The notes under the pieces: model-generated
The model's database searches: none
The model's input: only the letters and a program-made list of their open reading frames with translations
Told to the model about the DNA's origin: nothing
Shown here: piece by piece, positions 7,471 to 15,406 of the stretch
Numbering within the stretch: the stretch's first letter is position 1
How the letters are laid out: every line of letters starts with the position of its first letter
Translations under genes and position numbers: made by a program
From: an uncultured Clostridia bacterium
GTDB taxonomy: Bacteria > Bacillota > Clostridia > TANB77 > CAG-508
Length of the DNA: 32,112 bases
Assembly: GCA_944391015.1 (NCBI GenBank)
Contig: CALXRZ010000015.1
Span: 1-32,112 of the forward strand
Direction: 5' to 3'

Positions 7471-8181
7471 TTACTCACTAACAACTTCTTGCATATATTC
7501 TACTTCTAGCTCTCCATTATATTTTGGTATTTCCACTTTATTTTCTACTTTTAAGCTTACATTTATGTCTGTAACAGTATCTACAAAGCCACTACCTTTT
7601 AATTGTAATATGGTAGATATATAATCCTTATCTCCAATTGCTTTTACCACATAAGGACCTTGTATTCTTTGCAAATTAACTAATATGTATGTATCTACAT
7701 CCACTATGTCAGTCATTGCTAAAACCCTTACACCATTTATAGATATAGCCTCTGCTCCTGCATACCTTAGTTCGTTTACCAAATCGATTAAATGGCTTGC
7801 ATACACTCTACTATAAGTTCCATCACTTAATGTAACTACAACTCCCTCACCGTATACATCTGTTTTGCCAACTAAAATATTAGATTCTGTTAACTCTTCA
7901 TCTACTAGCTCTGCAGCAGCTTCGTTGTCCTCAATAGTTTTATTATACTCTTCTATTCTTTCGTTTGTATCTGCTAGTTGTGTAGATACTTCTTCATATC
8001 TTGTTTTCCAGTCAGATAATAAAGACCTTAATTCTGATTCTCTCATATTTTCGATTTCTGTTATATCTGTTTGTTCTACTGTTCTAAATTGCATAAGCAT
8101 AACACTTACTAATACGATACATACAATAAATACTACAACAGTAACTGCTGTTATATCTGCTCTAATTTTAAACTTTTTCAC
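7471..8181 (-). CDS. ylxX: DUF881 protein, YlxX-like
   Basis: A 236-residue DUF881 protein with one N-terminal membrane anchor (residues about 10-30), a coiled coil (about 35-90) and the conserved domain with DVYGEGVVVTLSDGTYSR and LRYAGAEAISINGVRVLAM. Two such genes next to sbp are the ylxW-ylxX pair of Bacillus; their role in division is unproven. The start is GTG with AGGAGT eight bases upstream. It is a paralogue of the gene immediately upstream, 12 bases away. Confidence 0.85.
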   Translation of the reverse strand: MKKFKIRADITAVTVVVFIVCIVLVSVMLMQFRTVEQTDITEIENMRESELRSLLSDWKTRYEEVSTQLADTNERIEEYNKTIEDNEAAAELVDEELTESNILVGKTDVYGEGVVVTLSDGTYSRVYASHLIDLVNELRYAGAEAISINGVRVLAMTDIVDVDTYILVNLQRIQGPYVVKAIGDKDYISTILQLKGSGFVDTVTDINVSLKVENKVEIPKYNGELEVEYMQEVVSE

Positions 8182-8193
8182 TTGCTCACACTC

Positions 8194-8913
8194 CTATTTG
8201 TCCTCTTTCATATATTTATATGTTATAGAACCTGCATATTTTTGTATTGTAATATCATCTACTCTTGTTACTTCAGCTGTGTTGCCATACTCTCTTATAA
8301 TGTCCAAACAAGAACCTGCTCTTGTTAAAGCACCATAAAGCAAGCTTTGTGAGCCGATTGCTCTTATATGAAATGGTGAGCCTACTCTTTCTCCATTTAT
8401 TTTAATTATATTTCCCTCACACGTAATTGCTGAAGTATTAACCAGTCTTTGCCCATTTATTTCTATTGCTTCTGCTCCTGCATTTTTTAGTTCGTTTACT
8501 ACATCTTGAATATCTCCAAAATGAATAATTTGATAAGATGGGTTTATACTATTTGCATTTTTTGCATCTTCTAGGTAAACTTCTACACCATCACCTTTTA
8601 CATCTGTATTTCCAAGCAAAATATTATTTTCTCTAAGTTCTTGCTCTTTTGCTTCTGAAGTACTGTCATTTTGTGTAGCTTCTTGTCTTATTTTCTCTAG
8701 CTCTTTTTGGGCATTTTCCAATTCTCTATATGCATTATCATATTTTTCTTTCATTTTTAGAACTTCATCTCTTAATCCATTATCAGATAAAGTTTGTGAT
8801 ACAGTTGAACTTGCCGAGCTCATTGTTCTTAGTTGAACACATATTGCAATTGTTAGTAAAAAACACATTACTCCTAAAGTAATAGCTATTTGTTTTTTGT
8901 TCAAATATATCAT
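8194..8913 (-). CDS. ylxW: DUF881 protein, YlxW-like
   Basis: A 239-residue DUF881 protein with one N-terminal membrane segment (about residues 8-28), a coiled coil (about 45-90) and domain motifs NTDVKGDGVEVYLEDA and LKNAGAEAIEINGQRLV. It is a tandem paralogue of the next gene. Order and spacing match Bacillus divIB-ylxW-ylxX-sbp. The start is uncertain: the ATG at 8913 is only 1 base after AAGGAGG, while a TTG at 8904 has a 10-base gap and may be the real start. Confidence 0.85.
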   Translation of the reverse strand: MIYLNKKQIAITLGVMCFLLTIAICVQLRTMSSASSTVSQTLSDNGLRDEVLKMKEKYDNAYRELENAQKELEKIRQEATQNDSTSEAKEQELRENNILLGNTDVKGDGVEVYLEDAKNANSINPSYQIIHFGDIQDVVNELKNAGAEAIEINGQRLVNTSAITCEGNIIKINGERVGSPFHIRAIGSQSLLYGALTRAGSCLDIIREYGNTAEVTRVDDITIQKYAGSITYKYMKEDK

Positions 8914-8919
8914 CCCTCC

Positions 8920-10104
8920 TTAAACCTTAACCTTTTCTCTAAAATAAGGCTCTTCCACATTCAAGTTTACATTCAAATATATAGTTCCTTCGTTTTTTTC
9001 TTCGTCTTTTAATATTTTATTTATCCATAATATTTTTGTACTTAAGTCTGATACATCTCCTAAATATATTTTCTTTTTTTCTGAAGATATATCTAGTATA
9101 TAATTGTTTTTGTCTGAAATATCAATTTGAGTAATCAATTCAGCTAGTTTATTATCTCCACTTGATGCAGCTTCCATTATTTTTAGCACATCATTTAATT
9201 TTTCTAAGTCTGTTTCATTTAACCTATTGCCTTCTACAATTTCCTCTGCTGGTGTATTATATCCTATTATTACAGGAACTGCAAGTTTTTTACTTGTAAT
9301 TTCTAAAATATATCCTTGGTTATTTATATATACATAAGCATTTCCAAGAGTTAGCATATATGTTGCAACTCTTTCTTGTACACTTATTTCTATTTTATCT
9401 GGTATTTTTCTACTTATTTGCACTTTATCTATGTAAGCATTTTGCTTTATTGCATCTTTTATATCGCTTGTCCAAAAACTGAATATGTTTTGATTTATGC
9501 TAAGACCAGATAAACTTATAATTGTATCTGAGGAAATTTTTGAATTGCCATAAACTTCTATATTTTTTATATTAAATATTGGCGATAGCAGTGTATATAC
9601 AATTCCTCCAATTATAATTGCAAGTAGTGTTAAGTATTTTATAACTCGCAAAACCCTTTTTCTTTTTCTTCTTGCCATTTCTTGCTTTTTTGTTAATTTT
9701 TTTGGCTCACGTTTAACATTTTTTGGACTAACTTTATTTTTTTTGTTACCTTTTTTATTGTTTTGCCTATTCTCTTCCTCTTCTTCCTCGTAGTTTCTCA
9801 TATATTTAGATTTTATTATAACACCAGAATCATCGTCATCTATATTTTTGGTTTTAGAATTACTTTTAATTTTTTCTTGTTTTTTAGTAGTTTTTACCTT
9901 TTTCTTAGATTTTTTTGTTTTTTTATTTACTACCTTTGGTTCATCTATTCTTTTTAATCCTATAACAATTTCTTCATCAAAACTAAATTTGTCATCTTTT
10001 GTATTTGTTTCTGTATTTTCTACTTTTGCTTTTTTTGATTTTAATTTACTTTTGGTTGGTCTTGGTTTTTCGTGTTTACTTTTTTCTTTAGCTACTCTTG
10101 GCAT
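8920..10104 (-). CDS. divIB: Cell division protein DivIB/FtsQ
   Basis: A 394-residue bitopic division protein. The first 140 or so residues are an unusually long Lys/Glu-rich cytoplasmic tail (for example KKTKKSKKKVKTTKKQEK). One membrane helix follows (VIKYLTLLAIIIGGIVYTLL), then a POTRA domain beginning FNIKNIEVYGNSKISSDTII. DivIB joins the FtsL-DivIC subcomplex and helps activate septal wall synthesis. The ATG at 10104 was chosen because GAAGGTGA precedes it; a TTG at 10143 has no such site. It sits between murA (57-base gap) and the DUF881 pair. Confidence 0.9.
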   Translation of the reverse strand: MPRVAKEKSKHEKPRPTKSKLKSKKAKVENTETNTKDDKFSFDEEIVIGLKRIDEPKVVNKKTKKSKKKVKTTKKQEKIKSNSKTKNIDDDDSGVIIKSKYMRNYEEEEEENRQNNKKGNKKNKVSPKNVKREPKKLTKKQEMARRKRKRVLRVIKYLTLLAIIIGGIVYTLLSPIFNIKNIEVYGNSKISSDTIISLSGLSINQNIFSFWTSDIKDAIKQNAYIDKVQISRKIPDKIEISVQERVATYMLTLGNAYVYINNQGYILEITSKKLAVPVIIGYNTPAEEIVEGNRLNETDLEKLNDVLKIMEAASSGDNKLAELITQIDISDKNNYILDISSEKKKIYLGDVSDLSTKILWINKILKDEEKNEGTIYLNVNLNVEEPYFREKVKV

Positions 10105-10161
10105 TTGCTCACCTTCTTTTTTGTATATTTCTCTATCTGTCAATTTTTAGGCATAACATTA

Positions 10162-11415
10162 CTAATCTTCTTTTAGTATAATATTTGCGCCTAAATTTCT
10201 TAGTTTTTTATCTAAATTTTCATATCCTCTTAATATATATTCAATATTTGTTATTTCAGTTTTACCTTTTGCTACCAGTCCAGCTGTTACTAAAGCTGCT
10301 CCACCTCTTAGGTCTGTACTCATAACTTTAGTTCCTGTTAATTTTCTAACACCTTTTATTACTGCTGTTTTTCCTTCAACTGTAATTTTTGCGCCCATTT
10401 TCTTTAACTCTGACATATATTTGTATCTATTTTCAAATATATTTTCAACTAAAATTGATGTGCCTCTTGATACAGTTAACATACTCGCAAATACAGATTG
10501 CATATCTGTTGGAAAACCTGGATAGGGCATTGTTTTTAGATCTACTGCTTTTAATCTTTTAGGTGCTTCTAAAAAAATAGTCCTTTTTTCTTTTTTTATT
10601 TTACAGCCACACTCTTCTAATTTGTTTAGAACTGGACTAATATGGTCTGGTATAACATTATTTAATTTTATTTTACCACCTGTAATTGCAGTCATACATA
10701 AAAGGCTTCCTGCTTCTATTCTATCTGGCATAACATTATAACTAATATCTTTTAATTTTTTTACTCCTGTTATTTTTATGTTGCTGGTTCCGGCGCCCTC
10801 TATTTTTGCTCCCATTTTATTTAAGCAGGTAGCCAAATCAGCTATTTCTGGCTCCATTGCTGCATTTGTAATATTGGTTATTCCCTCTGCATACACAGAT
10901 GCTAATATTATATTTTCAGTTGCTCCTACGCTTGGAAAATCCAAGTCAATATTAGCCCCTATTATTTTATCACATTTACATACAATAAATCCAGCATTTT
11001 CCAAAATATTTATGCCTAATTTTTGAAAACTTTTTAAGTGGAGGTCAATTGGTCTTGCTCCAATGTCACATCCACCCGGATATGAAAACGTTACTTCCTT
11101 GAATCTGCCTAGGATTGCGCCTGCTAAAATAACCGTTGAACGCATTTGATGCATTAAATGCTCTGGTATTTCTTTTTTTATAATATTTTTTGAATCTATT
11201 TCTATTTTGTCTTTAGTTTTTTTGACCACACATCCTAAAAATTTTAATATTTCTTGCGTTATTTTTGTATCTCTTATATTTGGAACATTATATAATTTGG
11301 TTGTTCCTTCATTTAAAATTGTTGCTGCTAATATTGGAAGTGATGCATTTTTGGACCCTGATACATATTCTTCTCCCTCTAACCTTTTTCCTCCCTCAAC
11401 TATGTAACTTAGCAT
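10162..11415 (-). CDS. murA: UDP-N-acetylglucosamine 1-carboxyvinyltransferase
   Basis: Enolpyruvyl transferase of 417 residues that adds PEP to UDP-GlcNAc, the first committed step of peptidoglycan synthesis in the cytoplasm. The active-site loop YPGGCDIGARPIDLHLKSF includes the catalytic, fosfomycin-sensitive Cys near residue 116. Other signatures are LEGEEYVSGSKNASLPILAA at the N-terminus and RGGAALVTAGLVAKG near the C-terminus. The ATG at 11415 was preferred (AGAAAGG nine bases upstream); a GTG at 11424 overlaps that site. Firmicutes often carry two murA genes, and which paralogue this is cannot be decided here. A perfect 9-bp inverted repeat (11453-11475) lies in its leader. Confidence 0.96.
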   Translation of the reverse strand: MLSYIVEGGKRLEGEEYVSGSKNASLPILAATILNEGTTKLYNVPNIRDTKITQEILKFLGCVVKKTKDKIEIDSKNIIKKEIPEHLMHQMRSTVILAGAILGRFKEVTFSYPGGCDIGARPIDLHLKSFQKLGINILENAGFIVCKCDKIIGANIDLDFPSVGATENIILASVYAEGITNITNAAMEPEIADLATCLNKMGAKIEGAGTSNIKITGVKKLKDISYNVMPDRIEAGSLLCMTAITGGKIKLNNVIPDHISPVLNKLEECGCKIKKEKRTIFLEAPKRLKAVDLKTMPYPGFPTDMQSVFASMLTVSRGTSILVENIFENRYKYMSELKKMGAKITVEGKTAVIKGVRKLTGTKVMSTDLRGGAALVTAGLVAKGKTEITNIEYILRGYENLDKKLRNLGANIILKED

Positions 11416-11452
11416 CTTTTTCACCCTTTCTTACTTATGTTTTTTTGATATA

Positions 11453-11475
11453 TTTTATGTTTTCTTAACATAAAA
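11453..11475. promoter_or_regulatory. Inverted repeat in the murA leader
   Basis: TTTTATGTT (11453-11461) and AACATAAAA (11467-11475) form a perfect 9-bp dyad about 40 bases upstream of murA. It could be an operator or a weak hairpin; no U-run follows on the minus strand. Confidence 0.4.
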
Positions 11476-11496
11476 GGTGAATAAGATAACTATAAA

Positions 11497-11535
11497 AGCA
11501 GGGGAAAACTAGAATTTTCTAAGTTCCCCCCTGCT
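11497..11535 (-). terminator. Intrinsic terminator of the orphan gene
   Basis: Read on the minus strand AGCAGGGG pairs with CCCCTGCT, with further AA/TT pairing and a small bulge, followed by TTTTA. It lies just after the stop of the gene at 11544-12146 and isolates it from murA. Confidence 0.7.
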
Positions 11536-11543
11536 ATATTACG

Positions 11544-12146
11544 TTATTTCTGCTTCACCAGAATAGGCACCGAATCGCAGATTTGAATGCGATTCAAGTA
11601 ACCACACTCGAATACCTCTGTCATTGGCACTCTTCCACCATCACTGGTGCAGTTACCGATGTAGGCTAGAGTGTTCTTCCACTCCACAACTTTGTACCAC
11701 TCGGCATCTTCTTCTACATCGCACATCCTGTGCCAGTCATTTTCAGTCTTGATTTGAGTTGCCCACCAAAGGGCAACCTCAATCCAGTTTGCAACTCTCG
11801 AGTTCTGCCTCTTGGCGAAGTCTTTCATTTCTCTGAAAGATTTCGCCTTCCATCTTTTTTCAGGAATCTGTATTTCAAAATTCCTATACTTTTCGTTTTT
11901 CTTGGCTATTGCAATAGCCTCGTTTATAGTCCGTCTTGTTTCCTCCTGTCTTTGATTTCCTCTAGCTTGCTTGAACAGCTCTTCGCTGATTTCAGTAAAA
12001 TTTACCGAAATCCATTTCCCTTCAATTCTGTTTTTTTCTTTCTCGTGCGTAGCTTCTTTCGTCGAAAGATACTCCGACACTATTTTTGTTAATGCGTCCT
12101 CCGAGAAGGACATTTCGTGGCCATTTACAAATAACGTAATCCTCAT
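11544..12146 (-). CDS. Orphan protein of unknown function, foreign composition
   Basis: A 200-residue soluble protein that I do not recognise. It is Glu/Lys/Trp rich, with no signal peptide or membrane segment. It contains a possible coiled segment (EETRRTINEAIAIAKKNEKY) and a Trp-rich C-terminal half (VANWIEVALWWATQI, ENDWHRMCDVEEDAEWYKVV). Its GC content and codon use are visibly higher and more balanced than those of its AT-rich neighbours, which suggests acquisition by transfer. The start at 12146 is supported by AGGAGG nine bases upstream. It has its own consensus promoter (12201-12229) and a strong terminator (11497-11535), so it is a self-contained cassette between topB and murA. Confidence 0.85.
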   Translation of the reverse strand: MRITLFVNGHEMSFSEDALTKIVSEYLSTKEATHEKEKNRIEGKWISVNFTEISEELFKQARGNQRQEETRRTINEAIAIAKKNEKYRNFEIQIPEKRWKAKSFREMKDFAKRQNSRVANWIEVALWWATQIKTENDWHRMCDVEEDAEWYKVVEWKNTLAYIGNCTSDGGRVPMTEVFECGYLNRIQICDSVPILVKQK

Positions 12147-12200
12147 ACTGTCTATCCTCCTGCTGTTTTTTATACTAAAGCAAGTCGCTTTATACAAATA

Positions 12201-12229
12201 ATTTTACCACAGTTTTACATAATTTGCAA
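12201..12229 (-). promoter_or_regulatory. Promoter of the orphan gene
   Basis: Minus-strand TTGCAA (12224-12229), 17-base spacer, TAAAAT (12201-12206), about 55 bases upstream of the start at 12146. The early transcript contains AAAGCGACTTGCTTT, a small hairpin. Confidence 0.6.
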
Positions 12230-12233
12230 ATTC

Positions 12234-14219
12234 TTACCACTTCACTACAAGTTTATTTACTTTTGAGTTTATATAGTTTTCTAGTTTTTCCATAAACACA
12301 TCAGGCTTTATTTCTTTTTTTGCTACCATATCAAGCCCTTTTTCCCAACTAGCTGTAAGTTTTGGGTTAAGCATATCTGGCATAGAGCTATTTACCACAT
12401 CATATATGACCTCGCCTTTTTTTGTCGGAGTAATTATTTGTGTTTTTGTATTTATTGCTATGTAGCCTATTCTTTCTAGTTTTTTCATTATTTCCGCCCT
12501 AGTTGCACTTGTACCAATTCCTGCACCTTTTATTTGTTCTCTTAATTCTTCGTCTTCTATGAGTTTTCCTGCGTTTTCCATTGCAAGTATTATAGAGCCA
12601 GAGTTATACCTTGATGGTGGAGTAGTTTCTGATGTTTTTATTTCAAAATTTACCACTTTTATTTCTTGTCCTTTTTTTAGTGTATTCAAAATTTCTAAAT
12701 CAGCTTCTTCATTACCATCTTTGAGGTTCTGGTTATCTGCACTATTTGGCTCTTTTTTTACTGCATTATTCACATTTTGTGCATTTTTCTCTGCCGAAGA
12801 TTTTCTATCTTTTAGTACCTCTAAATACCCTAGTTTTGCACATACTTTTCCACTAGCATTAAATTCTTCATTTTCTATATTTATTGTTACAGAAATTTTG
12901 TTAAACTCAGCTGGTGGGTAAAATATTGCTAAAAACCTTTTTGTTATAACTTTATATACTTGTTTTTGTAAATCTGGTAGTTTATCAAAATTTTCATATC
13001 CTTGCCCTGTTGGTATTATTGCATAGTGGTCTGTTATTTTGCTATCGTTCACATATTTTGTTTTGGTAAGGTCTGTTTTATATTTTTCTTCTGCCATTTG
13101 TTTTATATATCCTTGTACTTCATCATCCTTATACCCTTTTGCAATTCCATTTAAGTTTTTAGATATTACTTTTGCAATAGCTGTAGAAAGTACCCTGGCG
13201 TCGGTTCTAGGATAAGTCACCAATTTTTTTTCATATAATTCTTGTATTATTTCCAAAGTTTGGTCCGGTTTAATTTTAAATCGTTTTGTACATTCATTTT
13301 GTATTTCTGCCAAATTAAATAAAAGTGGTGCATTTTCTTTTGTTTTGCTTTTTTTAACTTCGGTAATTATAGCTTTTTTGTTTTGAAGTGATACTATAAA
13401 AGCTTTAGCATCACTTTCTTTTTTAAAACCAGATTCATTGTATAATTTAGGTGATTCATACATTACTGACTTTTCATTTACTTTCCATTCTGCTTTTAAA
13501 GGTTTTTCTGCATCTCCAAATAATCCAACAATTTTATAATATGGTGTTTTAACAAAATTTCTTATTTCGCGTTCTCTTGAAACAATCATACCGAGTACAC
13601 AAGTCATAACTCTTCCTACAGAAATGCAAATTTTATCCTCGTCTAGCTCCTTTGCTACTCTTCTGCCATAAATTATAGACAATAATCTTGAAAAATTTAT
13701 ACCTATAAGATAATCCTCTTTAGCCCTTAAATATGCAGAATCTGATAAGCTATCATACTCGGATAAATCTTTTGCCTCTTCTATTCCTCTTTTTATTTCC
13801 TCTTCTGTTTGCGAATCTATCCATACTCTTTTTCTATGTTCTTTTTTTATTCCAATTTGATTTTCTACTAACCTAAAAATATATTCTCCTTCACGTCCAG
13901 AGTCAGTTGCAACATAAACAGAATCCACATCTTCTCTTGATAGCAGATTCTTTATTATATTGTATTGTTTTTGTACATTTGAAATAACTTCGTATTTATA
14001 TTCTTTAGGCATAAAAGGAATAGTATCTAGTCTCCAAAATTTAAGCTTTTCATCATAAACTTCTGGATAAGACATTGTAACTAAGTGACCTACACACCAA
14101 GTTACTATCCAATTTTCAGATTCTAAATACCCATCTTTTCTTTGTCCATTTATTTTTAATACTTTTGCGAACTCCATTGCAACTGAAGGTTTTTCTGTTA
14201 TAAGTAATTTTTTTGGCAT
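12234..14219 (-). CDS. topB: DNA topoisomerase III, type IA
   Basis: A 661-residue type IA topoisomerase that relaxes or decatenates DNA by cutting one strand. The TOPRIM domain is N-terminal (LLITEKPSVA at about 6-14; ATDSGREGE near 104-112). SVGRVMTCVLGMIV is near 200. The active-site Tyr sits in LVTYPRTDARVLSTA at about residue 336. SGSIILAMENAGKLI and GIGTSATRAEIMKKLERIGY follow in the C-terminal half. No zinc-finger tail is seen, as expected for TopB rather than TopA. It is somewhat shorter than the about 727-residue Bacillus enzyme. AGAGGG precedes the ATG. The next gene downstream is the orphan cassette. Confidence 0.95.
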   Translation of the reverse strand: MPKKLLITEKPSVAMEFAKVLKINGQRKDGYLESENWIVTWCVGHLVTMSYPEVYDEKLKFWRLDTIPFMPKEYKYEVISNVQKQYNIIKNLLSREDVDSVYVATDSGREGEYIFRLVENQIGIKKEHRKRVWIDSQTEEEIKRGIEEAKDLSEYDSLSDSAYLRAKEDYLIGINFSRLLSIIYGRRVAKELDEDKICISVGRVMTCVLGMIVSREREIRNFVKTPYYKIVGLFGDAEKPLKAEWKVNEKSVMYESPKLYNESGFKKESDAKAFIVSLQNKKAIITEVKKSKTKENAPLLFNLAEIQNECTKRFKIKPDQTLEIIQELYEKKLVTYPRTDARVLSTAIAKVISKNLNGIAKGYKDDEVQGYIKQMAEEKYKTDLTKTKYVNDSKITDHYAIIPTGQGYENFDKLPDLQKQVYKVITKRFLAIFYPPAEFNKISVTINIENEEFNASGKVCAKLGYLEVLKDRKSSAEKNAQNVNNAVKKEPNSADNQNLKDGNEEADLEILNTLKKGQEIKVVNFEIKTSETTPPSRYNSGSIILAMENAGKLIEDEELREQIKGAGIGTSATRAEIMKKLERIGYIAINTKTQIITPTKKGEVIYDVVNSSMPDMLNPKLTASWEKGLDMVAKKEIKPDVFMEKLENYINSKVNKLVVKW

Positions 14220-14278
14220 TTTTCCCTCTACTCTTTTAATTATTTTATATTGCAGTTACACAATTTTTTATTATTAAC

Positions 14279-14301
14279 GGAGCTCAATTTTCTTGAGCTC
14301 C
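14279..14301 (-). terminator. Hairpin after the DUF3298-like gene
   Basis: GGAGCTCAA (14279-14287) and TTGAGCTCC (14293-14301) form a perfect 9-bp GC-containing stem with a 5-base loop, 16 bases after the stop of the minus-strand gene. The following tract is A/T rich but not a clean U-run. Confidence 0.6.
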
Positions 14302-14316
14302 AATAATTTTCTTGCA

Positions 14317-15159
14317 TTATTCAAATAATATTATATCCATTTTAGAAGTATACTCTCCATTTCCATAAGCATATACTATATATAATCTTCCCTCTGGTCC
14401 TAAGAAATATCCATTTGCATTATCTACTGTATATATATCACTAGTTAAATCTCTTATATATACTTGATTATACCCCATATTTTGTAATGCTTGGTCCTCT
14501 GCATCTGCTTCTGTTACTACTTCTTTTATTTTTTGGTTTACTTCGTCTTTATTTAGTTGTTTTTGTGTAATTAAGTCAATAAGCGATGCTTCTGCGTTTG
14601 TAGCTAAGTTATAATTATATGTTTGAATTATTATTCTTTGAGCTGATTTACTTTCTTTAAGTGTAGACCTAATTACTACAGATAGTATATTTCCATTTAC
14701 ATAAGCTGAATAATCAATACTATATATTGACTTATTGCTTGGGTCCGTATTTTGCAATACATTATTTGCTTTATCTACAAAGATAGTTTGAGTAGTATTA
14801 TTTAACTTTGTTGCTAAGTCACTTTTTATGTTTATAATAGGAATATGAATATTTACCTCATAATTATCTGTCATTTCTAATTTTTCATATATTGTATAAA
14901 CTATATCATTATCTCCATTTATTTTAGAAATTCCTGTAGTATCAAAATTTCCTAAATTTAAAGTGTTAGTAAAAATTTTATCAAACTCATCTTTTATTTC
15001 TACTTGCGATTTGTCTTGCTCTGTAACTGTATTTTGGTTCTCTGCAGATAAATCTAGCCCTCCATAATCTTTGTCAATAAACTGAGCATAAATTCCTGCT
15101 AAAATTGCAAGTACACAAAAAACTCCGATTAAAATATACATTATATTAGGATTCTTCAT
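14317..15159 (-). CDS. Membrane-anchored DUF3298/RsiV-like protein
   Basis: A 280-residue protein with an N-terminal membrane anchor or signal (residues about 5-25: IMYILIGVFCVLAILAGIY), so most of it is extracytoplasmic. The body resembles the DUF4163/DUF3298 arrangement of RsiV and PdaC: IHIPIINIKSDLATKLN, then a strand-rich part (VNGNILSVVIRSTLK, YNYNLATNAEASLIDLI), then GYFLGPEGRLYIVYAYG near the end. Known relatives bind lysozyme or peptidoglycan, but there is no sigma gene beside it and no visible deacetylase domain, so no function is assigned. The start at 15159 follows AGGAGAAGGGG; the open frame extends to 15201 without a better site. It has its own promoter. Confidence 0.7.
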   Translation of the reverse strand: MKNPNIMYILIGVFCVLAILAGIYAQFIDKDYGGLDLSAENQNTVTEQDKSQVEIKDEFDKIFTNTLNLGNFDTTGISKINGDNDIVYTIYEKLEMTDNYEVNIHIPIINIKSDLATKLNNTTQTIFVDKANNVLQNTDPSNKSIYSIDYSAYVNGNILSVVIRSTLKESKSAQRIIIQTYNYNLATNAEASLIDLITQKQLNKDEVNQKIKEVVTEADAEDQALQNMGYNQVYIRDLTSDIYTVDNANGYFLGPEGRLYIVYAYGNGEYTSKMDIILFE

Positions 15160-15189
15160 TTTTCCCCTTCTCCTACTTTTTTTATTTAT

Positions 15190-15218
15190 AGTATACAACA
15201 TTGATATAAAAATTTCAA
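15190..15218 (-). promoter_or_regulatory. Promoter of the DUF3298-like gene
   Basis: Minus-strand TTGAAA (15213-15218), 17-base spacer, TATACT (15190-15195), about 30 bases upstream of the start at 15159. It is divergent from the clpE promoter 100 bases away. Confidence 0.7.
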
Positions 15219-15292
15219 TTATTATTAAAATACTTTTCTATATAATGTTTTCTTTATCTAGGAACTATGTATGTTTTAAATATATATTACCT

Positions 15293-15325
15293 AAAGTCAA
15301 ATTTTGTGCTTATTCAATTGACTTT
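15293..15325 (+). promoter_or_regulatory. Inverted repeat overlapping the clpE -35 box
   Basis: AAAGTCAA (15293-15300) and TTGACTTT (15318-15325) are exact complements separated by 17 bases. The right half contains the -35 box. The half-site resembles one CtsR heptad (GGTCAAA), but the arrangement is inverted rather than the usual direct repeat. It is a candidate operator for a heat-shock regulator. Confidence 0.4.
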
Positions 15326-15346
15326 CGCACCATTTTAATGTATTAT
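15318..15346 (+). promoter_or_regulatory. Sigma-A promoter of clpE-pgsA
   Basis: TTGACT (15318-15323), 17-base spacer, TATTAT (15341-15346), about 60 bases before the clpE start. Confidence 0.7.
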
Positions 15347-15406
15347 ATAATATGTACAAATAGCAAAATTTTAATGAGTATAAACTCGATTGGAGGTTTT
15401 TATATA

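Noticed and set aside
15293-15325. Classical CtsR operator
   Set aside because: CtsR boxes are direct heptad repeats; here the half-sites are inverted and 17 bases apart.
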